Assembly (NCBI RefSeq): GCF_902493135.1
Contig: NZ_CABUOD010000007.1
Coordinates: 73,989-137,988 of the forward strand
Reading direction: 5' to 3'
Length of the DNA stretch: 64,000 nucleotides
DNA from: an uncultured Parabacteroides sp.
Lineage (GTDB): Bacteria > Bacteroidota > Bacteroidia > Bacteroidales > Tannerellaceae
Below are positions 34,601 through 43,181 of the stretch, one piece after another. The translations under genes were made by a program, and so were the position numbers. Under the pieces are notes generated by a model. It worked only from the letters and a program-made list of their open reading frames with translations, was not told the DNA's origin and ran no database searches. Numbering within the stretch: position 1 is the stretch's first letter; every line of letters starts with the position of its first letter.

Positions 34601-35686
34601 AAGTACAAGGCTTGTCCGGAAACAAAAGTCGGCACGTTGACGATCAATAAGTTGAAAGTAAACTCTGGTGATGTTTCGGCTCCTTCGGCAAGCGCAATCC
34701 TGACAGGCGCTTCTTTGTCTACTTCCACGTTAAATGGCGGTTTGGTAAAGATCGGCGATCTGCTGGTCCCCGGACAGTTTAAATGGACAAAAGAGACTAC
34801 GGAAGTTGGAGCAGCAGGTTCCCAAGATGTGACTTTTACGCCGTCTTCGGATAATTTCGATGTAAGCGGTTTGAGTGGAATCCAATCTTATGTCTCGCTG
34901 ATCGATGTGGCAACGCAAACTGTCACATTTAAAAAAGCCGGCGCAAGTGGCAGCTTTGTTGTAACGGATGCTACCAACGTTACATTGGATACTGATAAAG
35001 AGATTCATGTCCAGAGAGGCATGCAGTTGACCATTACCCCGACATCCGGTACTGTGGAAACTGTTTCCGGTGTAACGACAACCGTGCGCAATGATGCGAA
35101 CGGTAAACCCATATCCTGGACCTGTATTGTAGAAGGAGATGCAACAATTACCGTAACCTTCAAGTCCGGTAGCGAAGGTGTTGGCGACACCCCGGCTGAA
35201 GGAACTCCTGTTACGGGCATCTCCCTTAACAAGTCGACGCTCACCTTGCAACGTCTGAAATCTGAAAAGTTGGTAGCCACCGTAGCTCCTACAGGGGCAA
35301 CCAAGAAAGATGTGAAGTGGACCAGCACAGCCCCGGCAATCGCCAGCGTAGAGGCGGACGGTACAGTGAAAGCGTTGAAGATCGGTCAGGCAACTATCAT
35401 TGCCACAACCGTGGATGGTGGTTTCACCGCTATGTGTGAAGTGACGGTAGACTTTGCAACCGCTCTCGAAAAGATCCTGTCCGAAAGCCATGTTTACGGG
35501 CAAAAGGGACAGATCGTGATCGAACCGGCCGCTCCGGTAGAAGCGACGATTGTCGACCTGAGCGGAAAGATCGTCTATCATAGTTCAATTAATTATACCC
35601 TGCGTATGCCGGCTTGCAGCGGCGTATATATTGTACGTCTGTCCGCATCCGGTACTACGACTACAACCAAAGTCTTTGTACATTAA
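31649..35686 (+). CDS. Very large surface protein with InlB-type, MBG-like and BIG2 repeats
   Basis: Signal peptide residues 1-21 (ending ICAQ). The 1345-residue protein is a chain of small beta domains. These include InlB B-repeat-like units (GYKVVGWSG, IALPNKGYKV, PAEGYYLDKIG), MBG-like units (LYSGNKQEYTVKT, GTYYVKITREA), and one BIG2 domain near residues 1187-1265 (VTGISLNKSTLTL, AIASVEADGTVKAL). The C-terminus (AAPVEATIVDLSGKIVYHSS to KVFVH) is a sorting-type tail like that of its neighbour. Both seem exported together, probably as surface or S-layer-like glycoproteins. A hairpin terminator follows. Confidence 0.75.
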   Translation: MKKIKSAISLALLSVAPVICAQNIDTKAHPDYPTFTVTLKVADNGDAKLNDDTLKIQKQVAGLTSSAKLDSIVPRGSWESIKVLPGTKAAMGLKADPQMMLESITINNKEAGRTNASDNAVEGAVKPYAFSMLKDRNYYTIDFGALAKGTDIVVKWVKKPAVTFTASNTQQTVNTSSGATAVTVKAVIAGTNTMVTPAVSYADSKGTAISGVGDIKTAGTYYAKFTLAEDTNHLALNDSVKLIINEKVTPVAGELAVKDTLLQGQPLSVATLTGGEMKVGERKISGTWSWVEPNNAVTAGEGDNNKYAAIFTPDSAAVYNTVTKEVEVKAKHVVTATVKQSVGGTVKIENASADNRYIGDKLERPKIKAIATPDAGYKVVGWSGVTDADLSTGSEIAVTSDETALTSDNTVVSAVFEKATRVVTIEAAKENGGDGSITITDDKGGSVASGSQVAVGTTLTITATPKDGASQVKSGTVGYVFTTEQKSTEELKQYTSFIVGTAAGSYKVKATFEAVKSTEARISVPAVENGSLLIKEGTTTVAPNSSVAKGKTLSIIALPNKGYKVTTLTANNKDIKVSGVYTIGEVDDVTIQVSFEKESYPVTVSNTDQVTLNIEGKSFEFGSKIENIQATVKDPKNYKLVGLLVNNKPMENGSTITVEGPVSIAAEVQKLTPVTIQNPTEATEVLYSGNKQEYTVKTAAGLGGFNVAYYSDAACKTAAEPINSGTYYVKITREADAVYAYCEEVRTLKINPAVPGIKNIPFSGDVKGNAIDGSATVPGKWQTTKPDGREPIATKGFKGTTTTTIYFVPDDPNIGYVVANAVASGTTEKAITMTSDITGGSVVLKNGTIAVTGETKTYVGQEFSLDLIPAEGYYLDKIGAVTIGSKAYVKGKTFTLESDGLKSSSPDIVVGNVFAAQQAITLSNTNQTVTRDFNNQVVNIAASELTLGGDNTVKWDIYCKSNGVVVSPVNAGDYDIYVKCEKTEKYKACPETKVGTLTINKLKVNSGDVSAPSASAILTGASLSTSTLNGGLVKIGDLLVPGQFKWTKETTEVGAAGSQDVTFTPSSDNFDVSGLSGIQSYVSLIDVATQTVTFKKAGASGSFVVTDATNVTLDTDKEIHVQRGMQLTITPTSGTVETVSGVTTTVRNDANGKPISWTCIVEGDATITVTFKSGSEGVGDTPAEGTPVTGISLNKSTLTLQRLKSEKLVATVAPTGATKKDVKWTSTAPAIASVEADGTVKALKIGQATIIATTVDGGFTAMCEVTVDFATALEKILSESHVYGQKGQIVIEPAAPVEATIVDLSGKIVYHSSINYTLRMPACSGVYIVRLSASGTTTTTKVFVH

Positions 35687-35752
35687 CATTGGTACAGAAA
35701 GAATGGAATGAATCCTTCTCATAAGAGCAGGAACATTTGATTCAAAGTGAGG

Positions 35753-35784
35753 AAAGGGAGGGGCCGCGAGGTTCTTCCCTTTTA
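35753..35784 (+). terminator. Probable terminator of the surface-protein operon
   Basis: AAAGGGA at 35753-35759 pairs with TCCCTTT at 35776-35782, with a GC-rich loop and a short T-run. Confidence 0.5.
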
Positions 35785-35851
35785 TCTTATCCGAGAAGAA
35801 CAGTTGATGGATAACATAAGTGCTTTATATAGAATATTGATTGAGAATGAT

Positions 35852-35859
35852 TATCTTTG
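35852..35859 (+). promoter_or_regulatory. -7 promoter element of the antitoxin-like gene
   Basis: TATCTTTG matches TAnnTTTG. The predicted start site near 35866 is only 5 to 11 bases before the two possible ATGs, so the mRNA would be nearly leaderless and no ribosome-binding site is visible. Confidence 0.6.
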
Positions 35860-35870
35860 CAGAAAAGTGA

Positions 35871-36125
35871 ATGGCTATGGAAACAAAATTAACATTAAGA
35901 CTAAATGAGTCGATAATAGAGAAAGCAAAAGAATATGCGCGGTCGCGGAATATGAGTCTTTCTAAAATGGTAGAACAGTATTTGGATTCTGTCGTTTCAA
36001 CAAATGATATTTCAAGTAAGCAAATAGAATTGACTCCATTAGTGAAAGAGTTAAGTGGAGTATTGAAAGTCCCTGCTGATTTTGATTATAAGAATGATTA
36101 TTCGGACTGTAATTACACCAGATGA
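35871..36125 (+). CDS. Orphan DUF6364-like antitoxin
   Basis: The 84-residue protein begins with a ribbon-helix-helix pattern: METKLTLRLNESIIEKAKEYARSRNMSLSKMVEQYL. The C-terminal half (LTPLVKELSGVLKVPADFD) is the usual toxin-contacting tail of DUF6364 antitoxins. These are normally followed by a PIN-domain RNase gene, but here the next 100 bases hold no frame. The toxin has been lost or the gene has another role. The start may be the second ATG, at 35877. Confidence 0.7.
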   Translation: MAMETKLTLRLNESIIEKAKEYARSRNMSLSKMVEQYLDSVVSTNDISSKQIELTPLVKELSGVLKVPADFDYKNDYSDCNYTR

Positions 36126-36228
36126 ATTCTTGAAAAGAAGCTATTAATTATATAGGAAAATATTTATTAGGAGAATCCCCCGCTATGATGAAATGGCGAG
36201 GGACTTTATTTTAGAGTAAAATTGAAAA

Positions 36229-37173
36229 CTAATCGAGCATCAAGCTCATATAAGCCTCCCGGCTCTGGTAGTCGAGCAACAGGCGGGTAAGAGATTGGGT
36301 GTCCATTTCTTTCAGTTCGCCGATGTTGAGAACGGAGTTTTCGTGGGTGGAAGCCCAGTGATGGATAAGGCGGTCGCGGTCGAGGACACGTGCCATGCCT
36401 AAGGGGAAAGTTCCCGGTCCGGTGAAAGGAGTGCGGTAGACGGCTTTTTCCACCTTGTTTTGGGTTGTCGCTTCCTGCAAGAGCAGGTTCTTGATGTGAT
36501 CGTTGTCGTACATCAATTCTTTGACATAGATATGGTCGCCGGCAGGATGGAAAAAGATCATGCCGATCGGTTCGTCCTGAATGTTCAAGGCGGTCAGCAT
36601 CTGTCCGCCGGAGATTTGCAAGTCGCGCAGGATGGTGACGAAATCGTCATAACCGTGCAGCACATAGCAGGTACGTTCCCGCTGCTTCTTATTGAAGAAC
36701 TTATAAAGAGATTCCATAGAAGGAACTTCCGGCGGAACCACTAAGATCCCCTGTTCCCAAGCTATTTCATAAGGGCGGACATACGTCTCTTCCGAATAGT
36801 CGAAAGCCTCCGTATATCCTAAATCGCGGTAATAATCGAACAGCCACGGATCGGCCGGGATAATGACCGTCAGAGCCACCTTCCGGCTTTCCATCACCTT
36901 GAAGGCTTCTTGTATCAGTTGGCGCATGAGCCCCTGCCCGCGTTCGGAAGGAAGGGTGCAGGCGCCATATATATAGTTCACGGATATCTCCGTCCCATAG
37001 TAGGTCATGACATACGGAAGCATTTGAAGGGCGGAAACGATCTTTCCGTCTTTCTCTATAAACAGGGCGTTTTCCTTTTTGTAGACCCGGTCGAAGAACA
37101 GTTTGATAAATTCTTCGCTGTCGTCGAAAGAAGTACGCCACAGGTTGATCAATTGAGGCTTGTTGTTATCCAT
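36229..37173 (-). CDS. GNAT-family N-acetyltransferase, Eis-like
   Basis: The N-terminal half is a GNAT fold with the acetyl-CoA loop in LPSERGQGLMRQLIQEAF and core strand VNYIYGACTLP. The C-terminal half (residues about 170-314) resembles the second GNAT and SCP2-like portions of Eis-type enzymes. The substrate is unknown. It starts 9 bases after the stop of the upstream DUF2156 gene, so the two share a transcript and perhaps a substrate or amino-acid-lipid theme. Confidence 0.8.
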   Translation of the reverse strand: MDNNKPQLINLWRTSFDDSEEFIKLFFDRVYKKENALFIEKDGKIVSALQMLPYVMTYYGTEISVNYIYGACTLPSERGQGLMRQLIQEAFKVMESRKVALTVIIPADPWLFDYYRDLGYTEAFDYSEETYVRPYEIAWEQGILVVPPEVPSMESLYKFFNKKQRERTCYVLHGYDDFVTILRDLQISGGQMLTALNIQDEPIGMIFFHPAGDHIYVKELMYDNDHIKNLLLQEATTQNKVEKAVYRTPFTGPGTFPLGMARVLDRDRLIHHWASTHENSVLNIGELKEMDTQSLTRLLLDYQSREAYMSLMLD

Positions 37174-37182
37174 CGTTCAATA

Positions 37183-38091
37183 TTATTTTGCAGGTTTCTT
37201 TATTGCTGCGGATTTTTCCAATAGGATGAACGGGTTATACGAAAGTTTAGCCTGTCGCAGACCGGGAATCCCCAAGTCTTCCTCCCGGTTCACATATATA
37301 TATTTCTCCGGAAGGTGGGAGGCGAATTCTTTGTTGATAACAGCATAAGCCCCCTCATAGTTCACATTCGCCTTTTCGACATGCACCCCGAAGGTGTTGT
37401 GATTGATTGGGGCGCCGAAGGTGAAAGCGACAATCTGATGGTCTACGCAAATAGCGCCGCCTATCAGCCCCAACTTATCATAATGGTCCAAGGCATAGAT
37501 GATGGAACGGCGTTCGTCGTTCAGGTCCTCCACGTCGTTGTCATCCCGGTTTGCCTTGAACCATTTGCATTCGAGCTGGAGGCATTCGGGGACCAGTTCC
37601 GGTGTGATAGGGATATATTTGTAAGAATATTTCTTATTGAAGTTGTTGATATGATTGCGTTTCGCCTGGTATTTTTTCCCTTTCAGGGTTGCCAGGTCTT
37701 CACGCAAGTAGATGTAATCGAAATAATCCCGTTCGGGGATGTAGAAGAAGCCGCCGGGGATTGCCTTTTCGAGTTCCTCCTTGGCATCGGGCGTTACGCC
37801 TAACATACAAAGCGGATGGCCCTGTTCGAGCGAGTCGGCTTCCAGCAGATCGATCGCTTGTTTCAGATTGCCCTGTCCGGTTGGCGTCATGTAAGCGATT
37901 CTCGTTTTGTTTTCGATCCAGAAGCGGATCAACAAGTTACCGTCGACAACGGCAAACTCGCTATCGTAGAGGAATCGCCAACTACAGATGTTGGCAAATG
38001 AATAGTCGCAATTCTTGTAATTGCTCGGTATCGTAAAGGAGGTTATAATATCTCTATCTTCGATTCTGATAGGTTTGAACGGTATCTTCAT
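37183..38091 (-). CDS. DUF2156 protein (phosphatidylglycerol lysyltransferase-like GNAT fold)
   Basis: The 302-residue protein matches DUF2156: FTIPSNYKNCDYSFANICSW near the start, KGKKYQAKRNHINNF, and YVNREEDLGIPGLRQAKLSYNP near the end. The fold is that of the catalytic domain of MprF, which transfers aminoacyl groups to lipids, but the membrane domain is absent. The real acceptor is unknown. A -7 box TATATTTG at 38111-38118 (minus strand) drives this gene and the GNAT gene after it. Confidence 0.82.
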   Translation of the reverse strand: MKIPFKPIRIEDRDIITSFTIPSNYKNCDYSFANICSWRFLYDSEFAVVDGNLLIRFWIENKTRIAYMTPTGQGNLKQAIDLLEADSLEQGHPLCMLGVTPDAKEELEKAIPGGFFYIPERDYFDYIYLREDLATLKGKKYQAKRNHINNFNKKYSYKYIPITPELVPECLQLECKWFKANRDDNDVEDLNDERRSIIYALDHYDKLGLIGGAICVDHQIVAFTFGAPINHNTFGVHVEKANVNYEGAYAVINKEFASHLPEKYIYVNREEDLGIPGLRQAKLSYNPFILLEKSAAIKKPAK

Positions 38092-38305
38092 CTTTTTCTT
38101 TTTTGATGTGCAAATATAAAACTAATAAGAATGTATGAATGTTTTATGCGAAATAAAAACAATCGATTTTGTATATCGCGTGATAAACCCTATAAATGTT
38201 ATTAATAGCAATTTAACTAAACATAAAAATGATTGTGCATAGTAAACTAACATCTATCTTTAAATGTTCGAAGTGAAATGATTTTTATTTAAAAGTGAGA
38301 AGGAA

Positions 38306-39112
38306 ATGAATACAGATAAAATATTACCGATCGATCTTTATCATGCCGTGTCGACTGCTAATTTGACATTGGAAAGTACATTGAAGATCATTCACGTCGA
38401 AGCCGGGCAGGATCATGACCTGTTGCCTTTGGAATCGGGAACTCTTGCGGTGATCTGCCGGGGAGGAAAGTTCGCATGCAAAGCGCTTGAAAAGGAAATC
38501 TCCATAGTTGCCGGGCAGGTGTTCCTGGCGTCTGCGGAGGATGTGAGTGACATATCCCGTTTTTCGCAAACTGGTTTTGAAGGGATCGTGATCTATGCCG
38601 GCAGTGATTTGCTGATTAACCGGCAACGTCTGATGTTCCGGACGATTACACCGGACGAGTTGGAAGAGTCCGGGCTTTATATCCGGCTGATACAATCACA
38701 AATCGAGCGAATGAGCGATGTCCGGGTCAAAGTGGTGGAATCGCTTTTGCGTGCCCTTATTTTCTTCCTCCAGCAGGGAGGACATTTGGCAGACGACCGG
38801 GATAGCGAGGTTCCGCCTTTTTTCCACGATTTCGCTTTGCTGATTAGCCGTTACCATCATTATCCGGTCTATTATTTCGCAGAGAAGTTGGGGATGACTT
38901 CGACGGAACTGAATAACAAATGCAAATCGCATTCCGGCATTTCGGCAGCGGAATGGATCAGCCAGTATGTATTGCTTGAGGCAAAAGATTTGCTGATTAA
39001 GACTCGCATGAGACCTTCCCGCATTGCCGTGATGCTTAATTTCTCAAATTATGATACCTTTGCACGTTGGTTCAGGCGGCATACGGGAGAATTGCCGGGG
39101 AACTGGAGGTGA
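38306..39112 (+). CDS. AraC-family transcriptional regulator
   Basis: The C-terminal 100 residues form the AraC double helix-turn-helix: YYFAEKLGMTSTELNNKCKSHSG and RPSRIAVMLNFSNYDTFARWFRRHTG. The N-terminal half looks like a cupin-type sensor domain without clear metal ligands. It is followed 35 bases later by a second AraC gene, and then by rclA, so it may act on that operon. The ligand is unknown. Confidence 0.85.
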   Translation: MNTDKILPIDLYHAVSTANLTLESTLKIIHVEAGQDHDLLPLESGTLAVICRGGKFACKALEKEISIVAGQVFLASAEDVSDISRFSQTGFEGIVIYAGSDLLINRQRLMFRTITPDELEESGLYIRLIQSQIERMSDVRVKVVESLLRALIFFLQQGGHLADDRDSEVPPFFHDFALLISRYHHYPVYYFAEKLGMTSTELNNKCKSHSGISAAEWISQYVLLEAKDLLIKTRMRPSRIAVMLNFSNYDTFARWFRRHTGELPGNWR

Positions 39113-39147
39113 TGGAAATTGAAAATTGAGAATTAAAAAATAATACC

Positions 39148-39984
39148 ATGAGATGGACATTTGAGAATGCGAAGATAAAGGGGCGGGTCGTCTTGACCGA
39201 TTCGCTCCATGAAGACTCGGATCTTCTGAAAGACAAAACGCTGTATAAATTTATATGGGTGGATTCCGGCGAAGTAGAGTTGGATATCGACCATCAGCAG
39301 ATTGTTTTGGAGAAGGGGCAGCTCGTTCCGCTTTCCCATTTGCATCATCTGGAATTTCTGCGCGTCGAAGGCAGATACTATGCTCTGATGTTCAACAGTA
39401 ACTTCTATTGCATACATGGCAACGACCATGAGGTGTCGTGCAACGGATTGCTGTTTCACGGTTCGTCGCATGTGTTGACTTTCATCCTTTCGGAGGATGA
39501 GCGACGGAAGATCGATACGCTGACGGGGATCATGCAGGAAGAGTTTCTCAGTACCGACCACCTGCAAGACGAGATGCTCCGGGTATTGTTGAAGCGGTTC
39601 ATCATATTATGCACGCGAATAGCGGAAGACAGGCAGGGAGTCGTTCGGGAGAACAGTTTCCAGTTCGAGACGATCCGCAAGTTCCATGTCCTGGTCGATA
39701 CTTATTTTAAGGAGAAGAAACAGGTGCAGGAATATGCGGATATGTTGAACAAATCTCCGAAGACACTGGCCAATATCCTTTCCGCTTATCAGCAGCCTTC
39801 CGCCATCCGTATCATCCATAACCGCATCCAGGCCGAAGCTCAACGCTTGCTCCTCTATACGGGCAAAAGCTCGAAAGAGATCGCCCTGCTGTTAGGTTTC
39901 GAAGACCAGGCGGCATTCAGCCGTTTCTTCAAGAACGCAACCGGGCTGAGCGCGACCGAATATCGCCGCCAATATAAAAAATGA
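39148..39984 (+). CDS. AraC-family transcriptional regulator, possible regulator of rclA
   Basis: The protein has an N-terminal cupin-like domain (KFIWVDSGEVELDIDHQQIVLEKGQLVPLS) and a C-terminal AraC DNA-binding domain (AEAQRLLLYTGKSSKEIALLLGFEDQAAFSRFFKNATG). Cysteines lie at the FYCIHGND and EVSCNGLL segments. In E. coli rclA is controlled by RclR, an AraC protein that senses hypochlorous acid by cysteine oxidation. By position and these cysteines this gene could play that part, but that is inference. Confidence 0.85.
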   Translation: MRWTFENAKIKGRVVLTDSLHEDSDLLKDKTLYKFIWVDSGEVELDIDHQQIVLEKGQLVPLSHLHHLEFLRVEGRYYALMFNSNFYCIHGNDHEVSCNGLLFHGSSHVLTFILSEDERRKIDTLTGIMQEEFLSTDHLQDEMLRVLLKRFIILCTRIAEDRQGVVRENSFQFETIRKFHVLVDTYFKEKKQVQEYADMLNKSPKTLANILSAYQQPSAIRIIHNRIQAEAQRLLLYTGKSSKEIALLLGFEDQAAFSRFFKNATGLSATEYRRQYKK

Positions 39985-40052
39985 CAATAGTCGCGATGAC
40001 GGATGTCACGATACCTATATCCCAATAGAGTTGCATCCGGCGGTGAACAATG

Positions 40053-40073
40053 ATTCCCTGATTGGCAGGGAAT
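40053..40073. promoter_or_regulatory. 8-bp inverted repeat upstream of rclA
   Basis: ATTCCCTG-N5-CAGGGAAT lies about 52 bases before the rclA -7 box (TATTTTTG at 40125-40132). No T-run follows, so an operator is more likely than a terminator. Confidence 0.5.
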
Positions 40074-40124
40074 ATTGCCAAATCTTAGGGCAAAATCATT
40101 ATCCTCTGAAATCAAAAGGCTGTG

Positions 40125-40132
40125 TATTTTTG
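40125..40132 (+). promoter_or_regulatory. -7 promoter element of rclA-gnd-zwf-pgl
   Basis: TATTTTTG matches TAnnTTTG; the leader would be about 95 nt. Confidence 0.6.
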
Positions 40133-40232
40133 CATCATAGAAAAAACAGGACAATAAACAGATACTTATCGGGAACAATCAGGTTAAAAGAAATGTTCCT
40201 TAAGTAGAAAATAAAAAGGAGGATGACAAAAG

Positions 40233-41609
40233 ATGAAAAAGTATGATGCAATCATCATTGGTTTCGGCAAGGGCGGAAAGACGCTGGCCGCTGATTTAGG
40301 TAGTCGCGGATGGACTGTTGCCGTTGTGGAACGTTCGGAAGACATGTATGGCGGGACATGTATCAATATCGGATGCATTCCGACCAAGACGCTGGTACAT
40401 CTTTCCAAAGTGGCGCAATATTCCCACTTCACGACGTTCGAGCAATATGCCGATGCCTTTCATAAGGCGATCGAGGAAAAGAGGAAGATCACGGCTGCTT
40501 TGCGTCAGAAGAATTTTGAGAATCTCGACAACAAAGAGACGGTGACTGTTTATACCGGCATCGCCTCGTTCCTCTCTCCAACGGAAGTGGAAGTGAAAAA
40601 CGATCGTGAGACTATCGTGTTGCAAGCCGATAAAATCTTTATCAATACCGGCGCTTCCACCATCGTCCCCAATATAAAAGGGATCGAAGGCAATCCTTTT
40701 GTCTACACCAGCACTTCGATCATGGAACTGGACCGGTTGCCCCGTCGCCTGGCGATCGTGGGAGGAGGCTATATCGGGCTTGAGTTTGCTTCGATCTTTG
40801 CTAATTTCGGATCGGACGTGACGGTTCTGGAGGGAGGCGACAAGTTTATTCCCCGTGAAGACCGCGATATCGCCGAAGCCGTGAAGACCGTTTTGGAAAA
40901 GAAAGGCATTTCGATCCGCCTGAATGCCGTCGTACAGGAGATCGAGCACGATGCCGGGAAAGCTACCGTCGTCTACCGTGATGCCCTGACAGGCGATACG
41001 TCACGGATCGATGCCGATGCCATCCTGCTGGCTACCGGACGCCGTCCGAATACCGAAGGACTGAACTTGCAGGCTGCCGGCGTGAAGTTGGCGGAGCGCG
41101 GGGCAATCGAGGTGGACGACCGCCTGCATACGACCGCGGATCATATATGGGCAATCGGGGATGTGCGAGGCGGTTTGCAATTCACGTATCTTTCGCTGGA
41201 TGATTACCGCATCATACGCGATGAACTTTTTGGAGACGGCAAACGCAATACCAATGACCGGGAGGCGGTCGCCTATTCGGTGTTCATCGATCCGCCCCTG
41301 TCGCATGTCGGCCTGAACGAAGAGCAGGCACGCCGGACGGGACGTAACATAAAAGTCTCCAAAGTCATGGCCGCTTCGATGCCGAGAACCCGTACGATCG
41401 GACAACCGGAAGGGTTGCTGAAGGCGGTCGTGGATGCCGATACGAACCAGATATTGGGAGCAACGCTGTTCTGTGCCGAGTCGAGCGAAATCATCAACCT
41501 CGTGTCGTTGGCGATGCGTACCGATAATGATTATCTCCTCCTTCGTGACAATATTTTCACTCACCCTTCTATGAGTGAGTCTTTGAACGATTTATTCAAC
41601 ATAAAATAA
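40233..41609 (+). CDS. rclA: RclA-like flavoprotein disulfide reductase
   Basis: The protein belongs to the class I pyridine-nucleotide disulfide oxidoreductases. It has the FAD dinucleotide motif GFGKGGKTLA, redox-active C43 and C48 in GGTCINIGCIPTK, an NAD(P)-binding motif GGGYIGLEFA, the second FAD motif AIGDVRGGLQFTYLS, and the dimer-interface HP pair in THPSMSESL. The N-terminal segment matches E. coli RclA closely from memory; RclA reduces Cu(II) and protects against hypochlorous acid. The gene opens an operon with gnd, zwf and pgl, enzymes that supply NADPH. Confidence 0.85.
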   Translation: MKKYDAIIIGFGKGGKTLAADLGSRGWTVAVVERSEDMYGGTCINIGCIPTKTLVHLSKVAQYSHFTTFEQYADAFHKAIEEKRKITAALRQKNFENLDNKETVTVYTGIASFLSPTEVEVKNDRETIVLQADKIFINTGASTIVPNIKGIEGNPFVYTSTSIMELDRLPRRLAIVGGGYIGLEFASIFANFGSDVTVLEGGDKFIPREDRDIAEAVKTVLEKKGISIRLNAVVQEIEHDAGKATVVYRDALTGDTSRIDADAILLATGRRPNTEGLNLQAAGVKLAERGAIEVDDRLHTTADHIWAIGDVRGGLQFTYLSLDDYRIIRDELFGDGKRNTNDREAVAYSVFIDPPLSHVGLNEEQARRTGRNIKVSKVMAASMPRTRTIGQPEGLLKAVVDADTNQILGATLFCAESSEIINLVSLAMRTDNDYLLLRDNIFTHPSMSESLNDLFNIK

Positions 41610-41621
41610 AAGAGCTGAAAT

Positions 41622-43094
41622 ATGAAAGCAGATATAGGATTGATCGGGCTCGCCGTGATGGGCGAGAACCTGGCTCTCAACATGGAAAGCAAAGGCTTCA
41701 CGGTTGCCGTATATAACCGGAGCGCACCGGGCGAAGAGGGCGTCGTGGACCGTTTTGTCAATGGCCGGGGAAAAGGCAGGCATTTTATCGGAACGCATTC
41801 TATCGAACAATTGGTCGACTCGGTAAAAACTCCCCACGTCATCATGATGATGGTCAAGGCGGGACGTCCCGTAGACGAGTTGATCTCGCAACTGCTCCCT
41901 TTCCTTTCGCCGGGCGATGTGATTATCGACGGGGGTAATTCCGATTTCCACGACACGGAACGCCGTGTGAAGGAGTTGGAGAAGAGAGGAATCTATTTCG
42001 TCGGGACCGGAATTTCGGGAGGCGAGGAAGGAGCCTTGCACGGCCCGTCCGTGATGCCCGGAGGTTCGGTGGAAGCCTGGCCGCTGGTGAAAGACATCTT
42101 GCAGGGGATTTCCGCCAAGCTGGACGACGGTTCGCCTTGTTGCGAATGGATCGGAGCGGGTGGCGCCGGCCATTTTGTGAAGATGGTGCACAACGGCATC
42201 GAGTATGGCGATATGCAGCTTATTTCCGAAGCCTATTCGCTATTGAAAAACCGGAAAGGACTGGACAACGATGCGATGGCCGTCGTCTTTGACGAATGGA
42301 ACGGAGGGGAACTCGATAGTTTCCTGATCGAGATAACCGCCAACATCCTGCGTTTCCGTGACGAAGACGGAAAACCGTTGCTCGACAAGATACTGGATGT
42401 CGCCGGGCAGAAAGGAACCGGCAAATGGAGCGCGATCGCGGCGATGGACGAGAACGATCCGCTGACGTTGATCACCGAAGCGGTTTACGCCCGTCTGCTC
42501 TCGGCCTTGTATCCCGAACGAATGAAGGCGGCAAGCCTTTACAATGGACAATTGGAAGAGGAAGAAAAATTGTCAAATGTCAATTCTCAATTGTCGATTG
42601 AGGACGTCCGTCAGGCACTATACGCGGCCAAGCTGATTTCCTATGCACAGGGATTCTCCTTGCTTCGCCGTGCTTCCGGGCATTATGGCTGGGATTTGGA
42701 TTACGGGACGATTGCCCGCATCTGGCGTAAGGGGTGTATCATCCGTTCCGTCTTCCTGCAAAAGATCACGGATGCATACCGGAAGGACCCGGATTTGGAA
42801 AACCTGCTCTTCGATGACTTTTTCCACACTAAGATACAGGAGGCTCTTCCCGCCTGGCGCCGGATTGTCGCCGAAGGTGCGCTGAGCGGTGTCGCCCTGC
42901 CTGCCATGAGCTCGGCCCTGAGCTATTTCGACGGGTTGCGCACGTTGCATTCGGCCGCGAATATGATTCAGGCGCAACGCGACTATTTCGGCGCCCATAC
43001 TTATGAACGTACCGATCGCGAACGTGGTCATTTCTTCCACACCAATTGGACGGGGGAAGGAGGAAACACGGTTTCGGGGACGTATAGCGTCTGA
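41622..43094 (+). CDS. gnd: 6-phosphogluconate dehydrogenase, decarboxylating
   Basis: The enzyme converts 6-phosphogluconate to ribulose 5-phosphate, CO2 and NADPH. The NADP motif is GLAVMGENLALN, the substrate and catalytic segments are VGTGISGGEEGALHGPS and KMVHNGIEYGDMQ, and the C-terminus ends HTNWTGEGG. At 490 residues it is a little longer than usual. One stretch near residues 312-325 (EEEKLSNVNSQLSI) has DNA resembling an AT-rich intergenic repeat. It lies 12 bases after rclA. Confidence 0.95.
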   Translation: MKADIGLIGLAVMGENLALNMESKGFTVAVYNRSAPGEEGVVDRFVNGRGKGRHFIGTHSIEQLVDSVKTPHVIMMMVKAGRPVDELISQLLPFLSPGDVIIDGGNSDFHDTERRVKELEKRGIYFVGTGISGGEEGALHGPSVMPGGSVEAWPLVKDILQGISAKLDDGSPCCEWIGAGGAGHFVKMVHNGIEYGDMQLISEAYSLLKNRKGLDNDAMAVVFDEWNGGELDSFLIEITANILRFRDEDGKPLLDKILDVAGQKGTGKWSAIAAMDENDPLTLITEAVYARLLSALYPERMKAASLYNGQLEEEEKLSNVNSQLSIEDVRQALYAAKLISYAQGFSLLRRASGHYGWDLDYGTIARIWRKGCIIRSVFLQKITDAYRKDPDLENLLFDDFFHTKIQEALPAWRRIVAEGALSGVALPAMSSALSYFDGLRTLHSAANMIQAQRDYFGAHTYERTDRERGHFFHTNWTGEGGNTVSGTYSV

Positions 43095-43105
43095 TTCCAT
43101 CGTTT

Positions 43106-43158
43106 CGGAAAGTTCCGCCGCCTTCAAAAACGATTTTCCGGCTTTTCGGAACTTTCCG
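43106..43158. repeat. Long-arm inverted repeat between gnd and zwf
   Basis: CGGAAAGTTCCG at 43106-43117 pairs with CGGAACTTTCCG at 43147-43158, with nested GCCG/CGGC. Without a T-run it may be an mRNA stability or processing hairpin inside the operon. Confidence 0.5.
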
Positions 43159-43181
43159 ACATCATTAAATTTTAAAAGCAA

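Noticed and set aside
40060..40077. Third sigma-54 promoter before rclA (TGGCAGGGAATATTGCC)
   Set aside because: The GG and GC are eleven bases apart instead of ten and a TAnnTTTG promoter fits the gene better.
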